Assembly (NCBI GenBank): GCA_036971475.1
Contig: JBAIZL010000001.1
Location: 149,987,044 to 150,051,043, forward strand
DNA from: Prosapia bicincta
Lineage: Eukaryota; Arthropoda; Insecta; Hemiptera; Cercopidae
DNA: 64,000 nucleotides
Direction: 5' to 3'
Below the pieces are notes generated by a model, which saw nothing but the letters and a program-made list of their open reading frames with translations, was not told the origin of the DNA and ran no database searches. A program made the position numbers and the translations under genes. Numbering within the stretch: the stretch's first letter is position 1; each line of letters begins with the position of its first letter. Below, one piece after another: positions 1 to 11,198 of this stretch.

Positions 1-2890
1 TTTTTCGTAGGTTTCAAACCAAAAGCTTACTGACTTTTAGGACGAGGTAATGAGGGGTAATATTTAAACCTCTTGTGGAATATAAGGGAAGGAATCTTGG
101 GTTCTTAGAGAGACGTCTATTGTTGGTCTGTTGGTTGTTGTAAGTAGGCCTACGATTAAGTGATTTGTCGGTTGCTGTAAAATTAGGACCAAGAAGATTG
201 TTGGTTGGTATAATTAAGTACGATTAAATGGATTGTTGTATGGTAGATTGTTGTTGATAAGCGACATTAAGTAAAGAAGTGAATCTACGAAAGTAATAAA
301 AGTGAGTATATCTATGTGGCGGGTGATAACGATGGTTATTATTATATTAAATATATCTGATACTTTTATGTAAACACTTTCAGAAATTATTTATCAATTG
401 CAAAGTAAGACAAACATCAAGCACCACCATTCCTTATTCCTCATCACTGTAAAAATTAAACATTGAAATACGTCACTAAAAATGGGTTTTTCTATGGTAA
501 TGTTTACAAAATGAAACCTGTGTTGGGAAACACAATTTGTGGGTAAATTCTACAGCAATTTCATTGTTACACTTGAATGAAAGGGATATTTTTTTAAAAA
601 TCAGGTCTTTATTTGTTATATAAGCATTAACGCGGTTTACTGAGCTGAAACAAAATGGTAACTGTTATAAAACTAGATACGTAAAACCTCTTTCTCTATC
701 TACCTTACTTAATCTACTGTAGGCCTACTTTATCCAAGATACACACGCATATGTGTGAGGGCGGACACTTAGCAAAATATAGCCTACTAAATTTCCCAAC
801 AGTTATCCAGATTGAAAATAAATGTATACTCTGAAAGGAAAAATAATAATAAATTAAAAAATATAGTCCTTGAACTTTTAAACAGAATTATATTTGTAAA
901 ATTATTTGGAAATTAACATTTCATGCCGTTATATAATGCTATAGCGCAGCCGTGTATTAAAGATCTGCAACAAAAATAGTAGAATAAATTTAAGTTCATT
1001 AAAAACGTTTACACAAATGATAAAACCTTTCTAAGAACCTGAAATAGCCTAGTCATAAATAAAGTTTTATCTGAAAAATAAATAAAACCAACAATTAGTG
1101 CAAAGTTCAACTTGAAGAACTTCAAGGTAACAATTAATGGGTCGGCTATTCAATCCAAGACAATTTTATTACTTTTAAGAACTGCATGTTAACAATTTTC
1201 TAATTGTAATAAACGGTTTTAACGCTATTTTACGTGTTTTAATACTACAGTAATTTGTACGTAATTTTTGTTTGCATAACAATTTAATTTATGGTGGCAT
1301 TTACTGTTTCTTATTGTGCAAGTTTTAAAGGAAGCAAATTAAAATTTACTGATACAACTGCACGTAATTAATTATTTATCGCAGTATTGTTGCTGCCATT
1401 TTATTTTTGTCGTTTTTTACAGCCGATTATTTCTTATTTAAAGGTCATTGTTAACATTTATTAGATGATATATTACAACAAACTACTCCACTATTTTATA
1501 ACTACAGACTTGACTTAAACCTCTATCGTTATCGAAAAGACCTTTTATGTACAAGACAACTACTCGTCCAATATCATGAAATATGAGCCGAACTATGTTG
1601 CTCAATCTGTTACTTGGTTCTTATCGACATTAAGGAAAAAATAAGTTAACAAAAATGTATGGCTATTTATAATCCCTTAATCATAAGATTAGTAGTTTTA
1701 AACAAACCTCAAGTTAAACAGTCAAGTAATGTGATAAAACCAGCATTTTAAAATACCGCGGAAACGTAACTAAAAGTGAATAAAAGTTCTGCACAGTTCT
1801 GGCAAGTTGAAGGAAATGCAAACCATATGAAGCCGGCAAAATTGCTTTTGATTCCATAATCATATGTTGGGAATAATGGAGATGTTTGAGAAATTTTCGG
1901 TTAAAAGTCTAAATTTTTATTGGCAACACTGCAAAAACGAGTTACAGGATAGTACATACATATTTTGCTTTGTGTACAGGTATACCACCTTTTTAATCAA
2001 TAAATCAGTTTTTATCCTGTAATCTCTAACAGTGTCTGTGCCGTCGGATATCTATAATAGGCCAGGGCAATAAATACCGTGTCGCTCTACCCCATCTGTC
2101 AGAGTTTCAGTATTGAGCTACATACCGACATGCCACTGGAGTATTTAAAAAGCGTAGCTCATTAAACATTTAAAAAATGTCTTGTAGATTGGAACATGAA
2201 GAGATCAAAGAATAAAAATGACACCATTACAATTCTTGACGTTACTACAGTTCTATATAGTCTACAATTAAATACAATTCTATAAATAATTATACAATAT
2301 TATCTATGTTCAATATACTGTGACGAAATATTTTAGTAAAATACTGAAGTTATTTAATTTAATTTACTAGACTAAAAAAATAGTTACCTCTAAATAATTG
2401 TCACTTTAATTTTGCATGTGTCTTCCTTTACAATCATCTAACTTATGCATCGAAGTTTTGACTAAGCTTTCCTTAATAAATAATAATAAAATACTTGTTA
2501 CAATGGTTTTAATGTACCACGATTAATTTAACGAATTGGATTGGTCATAGTATTCAAATGAGTTCTATATTCCATGATTTAGAACAATAGATATTTGTCA
2601 TGGTTATTAAATATAAAAATTGGTAGACAAAAGACCTTAATCAGGACTACTTTTGAAAATTATATATATAATTTCAAACACGAGATCCCTTGCCTAATTT
2701 TTTCTATTTCTGTTAGAAGAAACATTGGTAGCAAGACCATTCTATTGTAAAGAAATAAAATGAATTTTTATCCTTCCTTATTACAATGCTTAGGAATGGG
2801 TTTATAACTGAATTAAAAGTCTTGTCCCTTATCCTTTTGTGTATATTTTTCGAAGTTTTAGACACTTACAAGGAAATATTGCAAAGATAA
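1..2890. other. Unique AT-rich DNA, no gene seen
   Basis: No open frame of useful length and no protein-family resemblance on either strand. The palindromic octamer TAGGCCTA occurs at about 145 and 720. A slightly more GC-rich patch lies at about 2030-2150, with no recognisable content. Confidence 0.6.
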
Positions 2891-3086
2891 TACAGTGGAA
2901 CCCCTCAAATCCGAACTAATTGGGGCTATAGTCTGTTCGGATTTGGAAAGGTTCGGATTTTCCGAACACGTTCGGATTTGATTTGTATTTTGGATTTGAC
3001 AGAAGTGCATTTTTTTCTTAACGAACAATATTAGAGCATTCATTATATATTTCTGTATCAAAAATTAAAGTTTTCCAGTGCTACAA

Positions 3087-3717
3087 GTAAAAAGTCTTTG
3101 GGCAACGCCATCACTCGAATGTTTCTGTCAATGAAAAAATTGATGAGGTGCATTTTATGGCTTACACAAGAGAGGCAGAGATGAGTTTCTATTAGAGGCC
3201 CATTAATACAAGAAAAGGCACTACAGTTAAACAAATTAATGAACGGTCATTTGGAATTTACTGCTAGGAATAGATGGTTATATAGATGGAAGAGAAGACA
3301 CGGAATTAGACAACGGCAAGCGGGGAGATGTTATCAGCTGATAATCTTGCAGCAAAAGCATATTTAAACGAATTCACAGATTTGATTTCGTCTGAAAATT
3401 ACTCACCCCAGCAAGTGTATAATGCGGACGAAACTGGATTAAATTGTAAAGCCCTTCCCGCTAAAATACTTGGTACTTCTAGGCATATTCTGCGTCGTGC
3501 TTTAAAACGAGCCAACAGCCTGCAGTAACGCCGCGGGAACAAATAAGCTACCATTAGTGGTAATTGGAAAATCCGCCAAGCCACAAGCCCTTAAAAGTAT
3601 GAACTTGAATGCTCTTCCTGTTCATTACAGAAATCAGTGTAAGGCGTGGATGACGGGTAATATTTTCAAGTAGTGGTTAAAAAATGAATTTGTATTATAT
3701 CAAGTTTTTACAGTGTA
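3087..3717 (+). pseudogene. Tigger/jerky-type DDE transposase remnant
   Basis: The N-terminal part (about 3137-3310) resembles the CENP-B/Tc5 helix-turn-helix of pogo-family transposases. It contains IQEKALQLN and, in another frame, EFTARNRWLYRWKRRHGIRQ. From 3328 an open stretch runs through VYNADETGL, the signature around the first catalytic Asp of the DDE_1 domain. After a frameshift near 3528 the homology resumes as NAAGTNKLPLVVIGKSAKP, then LPVHYRNQCKAWMTGNIFK. It is interrupted by a TAG at 3670-3672 and continues as WLKNEFV. The later catalytic Asp residues are absent because the element changes to unrelated sequence after about 3720. The protein would have bound the terminal repeats and cut at TA sites in the nucleus. 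It carries at least two frame breaks and one stop. The family call is firm; the exact subfamily is not. Confidence 0.85.
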
Positions 3718-3912
3718 AGTTCCAATATATTACACATCTCAGTCCCGTTTTACGTGAATAGCAAACTTTTCACTTTTTTAGATACTTTTTTAAATATCGA
3801 AATCTTGTTGCTGTTCATGACGAGCTGGTTGTAAATTACAAATTACACTCTTGCTATTACTTGCGGCCAGACATTTGTTAACTAAAAGTTGTTAATTGTT
3901 AACTTACACTTG

Positions 3913-3948
3913 GAGGAAACGTTTTCGTCTTACGACTTCTTCAGCCTC
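3913..3948 (-). ncRNA. Hammerhead-ribozyme-like motif, left arm of foldback
   Basis: Read on the minus strand: GAGG (stem I), CUGAAGA, an extra A, GUC-GUAA-GAC (stem II), GAAA, then ACGUUU, where AA pairs with UU around a CG loop as a minimal stem III. H17 is U, and CCUC closes stem I. All conserved core positions are present apart from the additional A before stem II. Stem II is only 3 bp. Activity is untested, and the very short stem III suggests it would work as a dimer if at all. Confidence 0.55.
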
Positions 3949-4306
3949 GTATTTTTGCCGCTAGGAATGCTTTAGTGCTTCCTCGGTACCATCTTTTTGA
4001 AAGTCAGAAGTGATGTGATCGAAAAGTATGTGTGATCTGTGCCGTGTTTGTTCATTTAAGATGTCATTTTTATGTGTGTTGCTATGTCTATATATTTCAA
4101 ACTGTTCTATTGTGCTTAACAAAGGCCATAAATTAAACACACTAGAACAGTTTCAAATATATAGACATAGCAACACACATAAAAATGACATCTTAAATCA
4201 ACAAACATGGCACAGATCACACATACTTTTCGATCAAATCACTTCTAACTTTCAAAAAGATGGTACCGAGGAAGCACAACAGCACCATTCCTAGCGGTAA
4301 AAATAC

Positions 4307-4342
4307 GAGACTGAAGAAGTCGTAAGACGAAAACGTTTCCTC
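4307..4342 (+). ncRNA. Hammerhead-like motif, right arm, stem I weakened
   Basis: This is the inverted partner of the motif at 3913, with the same CUGAAGA, extra A, GUC-GUAA-GAC, GAAA and ACGUUU. The 5' stem I strand is GAGA instead of GAGG, so it no longer pairs perfectly with CCUC. Probably a decayed copy. Confidence 0.4.
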
Positions 4343-4490
4343 CAAGTGTAAGTTAACAATTAACAACTTTTAGTTATCAAATGTCTGGTCGCATGTAATA
4401 GCAAGAGTGTAATTTGTACTTTTTTAAAAATTTGGTTTTCATCAAATCATGTTCGGATTTCTGGGGTTGGGATTGAGGGTTTCTACTGTA

Positions 4491-5003
4491 CTACAAAGGG
4501 AATCATTCTGGAACTGCTGCGGATGGTTGTGAATGACAGGGAATTACCTGAAGGAGCCCCGGATGCCAACTCAGTGCATACAGACTCAAAAGCAAATGTA
4601 AAACCCTAAAGCTAAAACCCTTCTTCCTACCTGTACAGTTTTCTCCTCTAAATATAAATCTGTAGCTCAGATGCAAAGCTATTAATTTGTAGGCCACTCA
4701 TTACCGCAAATAGCAACAATAATAACTAGCAAACAATAGCACTTGAACATAAAGCCACTGTTAAAAAGTAATAGCTACACAAGGAATTAGGCCTTATCTT
4801 GAACATAAAACTTCAAGATTTAAATTCAAATTTTTTAAAACTTTACAATTCTTCACGGATGAGTGATAATTTTAAGGTATTTTATTTTTAGTTATTTTTG
4901 CCTTAGTGTTTCCACATTAGTACCTTCACTTTGGATATGCAAAGGAAATGTAAAAATGGGGAGACGTTTGACTAAGCTAAAATGTTTTAAATGAACAACG
5001 GTT
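4491..5003. other. Unique DNA between Tigger and PLE copies
   Basis: No coding or RNA feature recognised. The open frame at 4503-4697 on the minus strand has no family resemblance. Confidence 0.5.
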
Positions 5004-5087
5004 ATATTACAATAAAAATATTGAAAAGAACCCCAATACCACAAAAATAATCAAAAATAACAAATAAGACAAGTTACTTAAGATTAA

Positions 5088-5132
5088 ACCCTTATGTACA
5101 TTTCGATGACCATGTTATCATCATCAGAGGGT
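5088..5132 (-). ncRNA. Hammerhead-ribozyme-like motif in PLE terminal repeat
   Basis: Minus strand: ACCCU (stem I), CUGAUGA, an extra U, GAUAAC-AUG-GUCAUC (stem II with one A-C mismatch), GAAA, then UGUACAU, in which A15.1, U and G pair with U16.1, A and C around a UA loop. H17 is A, and AGGGU closes stem I with five perfect pairs. It lies 3' of the GIY-YIG gene on the same strand, where PLE hammerheads are known to sit. The stem II mismatch suggests slight decay compared with the copy at 48469. Confidence 0.7.
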
Positions 5133-5391
5133 CTTGTTACAAAACACAATCTAGCACACAAGAAGTTACAAACTAGAATGATACCAATCGTTCTCCGCGG
5201 TCGCTATATATAGGCGTGAGGTAAGCTCCGCCCCCTCTCCGCCCTCGACCGACAAATAACGATCGGCCATCAGGAACCAAATAGGTTATGTCAAAAATTA
5301 CATTATAATAATACATATGTAATAAAAACTACAGCAATAACAATTAATAAACTAAAAGTAATTAGATTAAAACATCGTAATTTGAAGAAAG

Positions 5392-5751
5392 CTATTTAAG
5401 TAAAGTATATAATGGTGAGTAAGGAATAGGTCCTTTATCTGCATTCATTAATTTACAATTTGATTTGACTATAAAAACACTTTCATAACTATTAAGTAAC
5501 TTTTTTGAGTTTATACATTTAGCTAAAATAACATTTTTATCTAAATCATGCTGATTACTAAGGACATGTTCTGCTACACTTGATTTTTCAGGTCTTTCAT
5601 ATTTAATATGGGCAAGATGTTCTTTAAATCTGGTTACAATTTTTCTTTTAGTTTGACCTATATACATCTCGTTACAAGTACTACAAATTATCTTATAAAT
5701 ACCTGATTTTTCCAACATTGGAATTTTATCTTTCGGGTATATTCTGTAGTT
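5392..5751 (-). pseudogene. GIY-YIG endonuclease domain of a Penelope-like element (C-terminal fragment)
   Basis: From the Met codon at 5718 the 108-residue frame opens MLEKSGIYKIICSTCNEMYI and continues GQTKRKIVTRFKEHL. The GIY (residues 6-8) and YIG (residues 19-21) motifs, the CxxC pair at residues 12 and 15, Arg30 and a conserved AEH (residues 49-51) are all present. These features identify the endonuclease that PLEs carry after the reverse transcriptase. In the living element it nicks target DNA to prime reverse transcription. The frame stays open upstream to 5751 (NYRIYPKDKIP precedes the Met) and meets a TAA at 5752-5754, so the Met is internal and not a true start. No reverse transcriptase remains. 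The stop after LYTLLK gives a plausible natural C-terminus. The domain itself is intact, but the gene is a 5'-truncated fragment. Confidence 0.85.
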
Positions 5752-5770
5752 TAAAACAGCACTACTTTCC

Positions 5771-8105
5771 GATGTTGAGGAAAATAACCTCCGTAGATAC
5801 AGACGCAGGTTAATTTCGCCTATTTAGGTATTGTAGTCTACTATTCCAGTTTTTAATCGAAAAACTACGTATGTTTGAATAATTAATTTTAAAAAAGAAG
5901 AATTTCAGGTGTATTGATACCATTGTACGTCTTAAACAGTGTTTTTTGACAAATAATAGACAACAAATTAAACTAAGTTAACTATATTATTGTCTACCGT
6001 TTGTTCTTAAATCAATTGTAACCGATATTGTTTTTTAAGAAAATTTCATTTATTATTGAGTTCACCTTGATTATTTATTTGGAGGAGAGTTAATTTAACA
6101 GAATGGAGATCTTCCTTTTAAAAAAAAGAACAATCACGAAATCATCTGATGAATGTAATAAATTTTGCTTTTTATTGAATTACTTAAATTAAAGCTTTGT
6201 AAGCTGTTGACTTGTAAGAACTTATAAATTAAAGGATTAAAATTTAAAAAAAATTCATGTAAATAGGCCTACTTTAAAAATTACTAGATCTAGCAAATTT
6301 TTTAGTTTATCGAGTGTCATTTAAATAAAAACATATTTTAAATATTCTAAAATATAAAAAAATAAAGTTTGAAATTACGAAGTATATTCCCTATAACAGA
6401 GACCATCATCGAATCGTCACTTCCACCTCGCTCCGTTTATCGACAGTCAGCAATTAGGCCTACTCTCGAAACTCCGTCAGTAGTAGTAAACGCATCTAAT
6501 TTTATTGACGTATCCTCAGGATTACAGCTCGTTATAGATAGTAAATGGTCGAAAAATGTCAGGGTGAACGTTTCAAAATATATAACTCAACTGAGGAGGA
6601 TTTGCGGTCCCGGGAGAAAATGTACCCTTTCACGCGTTATGACTCCTGGCTGATCGTGAACAAAAAGTCATAATCCTTGAAATTCTGTCGAATCCAAGAC
6701 ACTCGTACTATAACCCAATTTAAATTTAATTTAGGGGCTTCCAAGTTACTCGTGTTACTTCCTTACTGGCTAAAAGCAAGTGTCATGTCAGTTTCTTTTT
6801 TGTAAAGCTTTATCTGGAAGATGGTATACGACCTGTAGTCGTTCATTTATCTGCGGGCTACAGATGATCAATTCACATCATACCCTCGCTTACCTTAGTG
6901 TCTATCTGACAAAGATAAGGCTATAACTCCCTCAACTGCCGCCTGAAACCGAGGTACTTCAAGTTTAGAAAGTTGCACGAAAAAAATATTTGGATAACCG
7001 AATTTAGGATATCCTGAAGTGCTGTATCTGCGGAGAGAGATACATGGCCAATCACTGTGGGTACTTCCATTACAAGACAACTTTCCAGCAACAGTGGATC
7101 ATTAACTAGCCGACAAAGGCTCAACTCTCGTCTTACTATCACAACCCATTTCGTGACAAGAAGTTCCTCTTACTCTTCTACTAATAATCCCACGCTTAAT
7201 AAACCTGCTGAAAAAAGTTGACAAGGTTTGTCTTACCCATAAACAACTGGTTCAATCTTTTAACAATATACCGCCGAAATGAGGATTAATTTCTGTTTTA
7301 CATTTGTTATAAAATTATATTAACAAGCTAAACTATTACAAAACCTAAGACTCTAGATAGATAAAATGCCAACTCGTACTCAATTATTTTTGATAGGAAT
7401 GTGCTTTCGTCTCTATGCACAACGACTAGCTTTTCGCATTTCCTATGGTCATGAGAAAAAGTAAGATAATAGTTGATTAAAGGTTAAAAAAATAGGCTAA
7501 ATAAGTAGACAAAATAGATTTATAAAAAAAAAATTACGATTAAAAATACTTTTACATTTAAAAAATAATCGGTGAAATTGTTTTAAATTGGTTTCAACCA
7601 GATTGATAACTTTAATGTCCCATCAAAACAAAATAATCCAACAAGTAAACAACTTTATACAACACAAGAGCTTATATATTTACTTATGAGTCAATAAAAG
7701 ATAAGATTGATTTGCAACGATTTTAAACAGGTCGAATGGGTCTCATACTTGCTTAAACATTATCCAAAAACTTGAGCAAATATTTTAAAGTACCCTTCTC
7801 AAGGTTTGAAGTAACATATGTCTGTCTAATTAAATTATTAAATATCAAACTATTTAATTTTAACATACACCCTAACTACATTTTGTCTATATATAGTATA
7901 TATACTACTGTATATAGTTTTATATGTATATTGTCTTATTGCCTAATGTATTGATATAATGTTTCTGTGTATTGTTTAATTTTATTATGTATCGGCATAA
8001 TGTATCTGATAATTTATCTATATTATGTATAGATATGATAGAATATGTATCTATATAATGTATATTATGTGGCTTTTTGTTCCGAAGTAAATATAAATAT
8101 ATATA
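5771..8105. other. Unique DNA; one unrecognised open frame
   Basis: Mostly AT-rich. A patch at 6369-6653 (+) is less AT-rich and open for 94 codons (ends SRVMTPG). It resembles no family I know, and I do not call it a gene. TAGGCCTA occurs near 6264 and 6455. From about 7870 to 8100 there are loose repeats of TATATAATGTATAT type. Confidence 0.45.
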
Positions 8106-8359
8106 TGATGATGAATACTTATTATCTGGAGTACATCCGTTCATTCTGCAGTGAATAAAATCGCAGTTCCGACGTTTTGCTAGAATCTCATCTAGCATTG
8201 ACGAGGTGAACCCAACAACAGTTGGCTCGCTCTTTAACTTTTGTTGGGTTCACCTCGTCAATGCTAGATGAGATTCTAGCGAAACGTCGGAACTGCGATT
8301 TTATGCATTGCAGAATGAACGGACGTACTCCTGTACTCCAGATAGTAACTATTTATCAT
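8106..8359. repeat. Foldback element (inverted repeat, ~22-nt loop)
   Basis: Arms about 8106-8218 and 8241-8359 are reverse complements with a few mismatches and a short insertion in the right arm. Near the inner part each arm has a hairpin (GCTAGA...TCTAGC) directly followed by GAAACGTCGG. This recalls the hairpin-GAAA part of PLE terminal repeats, but no clean CUGANGA box precedes it, so I do not call a ribozyme. Confidence 0.8.
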
Positions 8360-8389
8360 ATTTTTCTATCCGCGAAGGAATACATACCA

Positions 8390-8391
<2 letters not shown>

Positions 8392-8434
<43 letters not shown>
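8392..8434. repeat. (AT)n microsatellite
   Basis: About 21 uninterrupted AT dinucleotides. Confidence 0.95.
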
Positions 8435-8436
<2 letters not shown>

Positions 8437-8437
<1 letters not shown>

Positions 8438-9747
8438 TATATTGTTTAACCAAACCTACTTATTTCTTAACTAAGTTTTTCCACATTGTAAATCACCCAT
8501 CTTTAATTCCATGCTAAAACTTAAACCACTGTTTCCATAATTCTGCCGCCGTCAGGCACTGACTGACTACTAACAGGGACCAAGGTGCATTGACTAGGAG
8601 TTACTTTTAATTATATTATCCTGTTCACAAAACAACACAGCTGCTCGTCATCTTGCCAGAAGCGTGTTGCTGAACAAAGAAGACCGTATTCATTGTCTAT
8701 TGATCTCTGAATGAAACAATCTATCCACTATTATATTCAACCAATCACTTTCGCCTGACTAAAAAAATCTAATTCAATAAAATTTTATTGATTCATGTTT
8801 ACAATAAGTTTATAATATTCGTTAAAATATCAAGGAATAAACAGGAAATGATATTGATATCGTTAGGCATACTTTCTAAGAACTAAGAGAATCTTGGTAT
8901 TTTGTAACCAAACAGTTATTAAGTTGAATATCACCTACCTCCTTTCCAATGTATTTAACTCGAATTCGTGTTATGCAGAGAGTAAACTGTGTCACCAAAC
9001 AAAACACAATACTCATATTTTTCCTGTATGGATTTACCATACTTGGACGAAGATTGATTTGTTTCATAATTTTCATATTCAACTTTTCGAGTTAAATTGT
9101 AAATATTATTTGTTTTAATATGTTATACTAGATCCAGACACAAATAAACTGTGGCTTTTTAGTTCTGTATTTATTGACTTCATCGAAACTTAGGCACAAA
9201 GGCTTAGATCTAGACATTTAAGTTGTTCCAAAACATTACATGAGCCTCCGAGACATCCGAGTCAGTAGTATGGAATTTTAATGTCTAACCGGACTTGACA
9301 TTTTTTGATAAAGACCAGTTGATTACACGGGAGTTATTTAGGATTACATTAATTTTTACCAGAGAAGCCCATTGATATTGAGTATTTTTATTCAACGTTT
9401 ACAAAATCTGTTAATGAAACTACGAAAAAACTGACAAATTAATATAGTTTGCTTTGAGTTCAATACATAGTAACTTAGACAGTTTCTTCAGAACAGAATC
9501 CGACTTTTATTTTCGTAATCTGTAGCCTACGGTTAATTTATTTCTATTTTCTTACAATTGCTTTTTACTCACCGTTAATTACAGTTAGTGATTGAGTTAT
9601 TGCAGTTTACTAGGCTCTAATGCTCAGCTACATACATATATATGGGCCTACTTTAAAATTTCTCATTCAAAAATATTTCAACAGTAACGCAGCAAAAGAT
9701 AAGAGATAAGAACAGATAAAATTAAAAATATATGCATGTAAAATCTA
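8437..9747. other. Unique AT-rich DNA, nothing recognised
   Basis: Small open frames on both strands around 8876-9118 overlap one another and have no family resemblance. Confidence 0.5.
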
Positions 9748-9889
9748 TTGCAATAAATTTAATTAACAGTTCAAGGTCAAACAATCATAAAAATGATTAG
9801 GCTTTTGTTTGTTAGGCAACATTTTATACTATTTTTAACTTTCACAAAATTATTTATTCATAATAAACGAATAAAGGATATATGTTCTG

Positions 9890-9964
<75 letters not shown>

Positions 9965-10196
9965 CCTATATAAAGGCTACTGATTTGTATCTAAATTATA
10001 CTTTGCACAAACACAAATAATACATTTTAATTTTACAATGACATTTTATATCTCTTGCAATAAATTTAATTAACAGTTCAAGGTCAAACAATCATAAAAA
10101 TGATTAGGCTTTTGTTTGTTAGGCAACATTTTATACTATTTTTAACTTTCACAAAATTATTTATTCATAATAAACGAATAAAGGATATACGTTCTG

Positions 10197-10257
<61 letters not shown>

Positions 10258-10484
10258 TATATAAAGGCTACTGATTTGTATCTAAAATATACTTTGCACA
10301 AACACAAATAATACATTTTAATTTTACAATGACATTTTATATCTCTTGCAATAAATTTAGTTAACAGATCAAGGTCAAACATTCACATAAATGATTAGGC
10401 TTTTGTTTGTTAGGACAATATTTTATACTATTTTAAGCTTTCACAAAATTATTTATTCGTAATAAACGAATAAAGGATATACGT
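9748..10484 (+). repeat. Three-copy tandem duplication (~300 bp unit) with internal (AT)n
   Basis: The unit beginning TTGCAATAAATTT starts at 9748, 10055 and 10346. Copies 1 and 2 are near-identical and each contains an (AT)n tract (about 9892-9961 and 10199-10254). The third copy is more diverged and stops at about 10484, just before its AT tract would begin. Spacings are 307 and 291 bp; the difference is mainly AT-tract length. Confidence 0.9.
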
Positions 10485-11198
10485 ACGGGGAAATTATTCC
10501 ATTCTTATTACAAGAATTCCACCCTCGTCATACATTATCTTGTCGAAGGCATGTTTGCGCGTAAGAGGTATTTGCGTAGCTATTCTTGAGAACAAGAACA
10601 CTATGTCATAGCTGCCGATAGGGTCAGCTTTGTAAACCAGGCCGAAGGTGAGATGTGGGGTTCAGCAACTAGCTTTTAGGAATAAATACACAAAAACCTC
10701 TTAACCACAAACTGTCTTTATTTTACGCTTACGTACATTTCAGTTACCAAGTAACCATCCTCAGAGGGATAACATACAAAGACTTTTAGGATTAGGTTGG
10801 GATATGGGTCTGCATTTCTTCTTCGTAAAAACCAATACTTACAAAACATTCTACAAGAGTGCCTTCGAATGCAGACGTTCCCAATAAACAGCGAATGAAA
10901 ATATGAAAAGGATTTTAAATCACTAAACACTTTTAAATGTTTTAAACTTGCCTATAGTAGCACTTACTTTGCTTGTTGAGGACGGCCGTTTAGGGAGATG
11001 TGTGCCTTTGTCAACTCAGACCGTAACTGATCTCAAGGTTTACGTAGGTTAGGGTGACGATGGGATATTTTGGTGGTGTGGGTGTATTTAAGGTGTATTA
11101 GAGGTTATGATGTCAAAACGTGTGTGAGTTGTACTGCAATTGTGTGTTGAGTATGTGTGTAGGGTGTAGTTTGAAATGCCTGCATATTTCGTATTTTT
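10485..11198. other. Spacer with a PLE-type terminal sequence, no gene
   Basis: The stretch at about 10681-10780 resembles a Penelope terminal repeat on the minus strand. The remainder up to the satellite is GT-biased near 11090-11165 and carries no recognised feature. Confidence 0.45.
10726..10768 (-). ncRNA. Hammerhead-ribozyme-like motif, second PLE lineage
   Basis: Minus strand: CCCU, CUGAGGA, an extra U, GGUUAC-UUG-GUAACU (stem II, one G-U pair), GAAA, then UGUACGU forming a three-pair stem III with a UA loop and one wobble. H17 is A, and AGCG follows. Stem I has one C-C mismatch. The GAAAUGUAC segment is shared with the motif at 5088, suggesting a related but different PLE family. Probably decayed. 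Confidence 0.5.

Larger units (their letters stand above)
3838..4417. repeat. Foldback element (inverted repeat, 23-nt loop) nested in the Tigger copy
   Basis: Arms 3838-4113 and 4138-4417 are reverse complements with scattered mismatches and small indels, around a loop at 4115-4137. Both outer ends read ACAAATTACACTCTTGC on their own strand. Each arm holds a hammerhead-like core (see 3913 and 4307), so the element is probably a divergent pair of Penelope-type terminal repeats; that identity is an inference. The short open frame at 4028-4294 crosses the palindrome and is not a gene. Confidence 0.85.
2891..4490 (+). mobile_element. Tigger/pogo-like (Tc1-mariner superfamily) DNA transposon, inactive
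   Basis: The left end at 2893 reads CAGTGGAACCCCTCAAATCC followed by GAAC. The right end, read on the minus strand from 4488, begins CAGTAGAAACCCTCAATCCC and also reaches a TCCGAAC motif, so the two are imperfect terminal inverted repeats. Each end is flanked by TA (2891-2892 and 4489-4490), the target duplication of Tc1/mariner elements. The interior holds the N-terminal half of a decayed transposase (3087-3717), and then a foldback sequence (3838-4417) takes the place of the rest. At 1,596 bp it is shorter than a typical full Tigger. The copy is dead: its gene is frameshifted and its C-terminal part is missing. Confidence 0.85.
5004..5770 (-). mobile_element. Penelope-like retroelement (PLE), 5'-truncated 3' portion
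   Basis: On the minus strand the order is GIY-YIG endonuclease end of the ORF (5751-5392), a spacer, and a terminal region (about 5300-5004). The last ~175 bases match both arms of the palindrome at 48388-48742 almost exactly. The terminal region contains a hammerhead-like motif (5088-5132). A local GC-rich stretch (about 5190-5290) lies inside the 3' untranslated part. No reverse transcriptase domain is left: homology stops near 5760, consistent with 5' truncation during reverse transcription. Confidence 0.85.

Noticed and set aside
4028..4294. 88-codon open frame
   Set aside because: It spans the centre of a palindrome, so its two halves encode reverse complements of each other.
6369..6653. 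Possible exon or gene (94 codons)
   Set aside because: No family resemblance, no splice context that I can support, and the length is possible by chance.
8106..8359. Hammerhead ribozyme in this foldback
   Set aside because: A hairpin plus GAAA is present, but the CUGANGA box is missing and no stem I partner could be paired.
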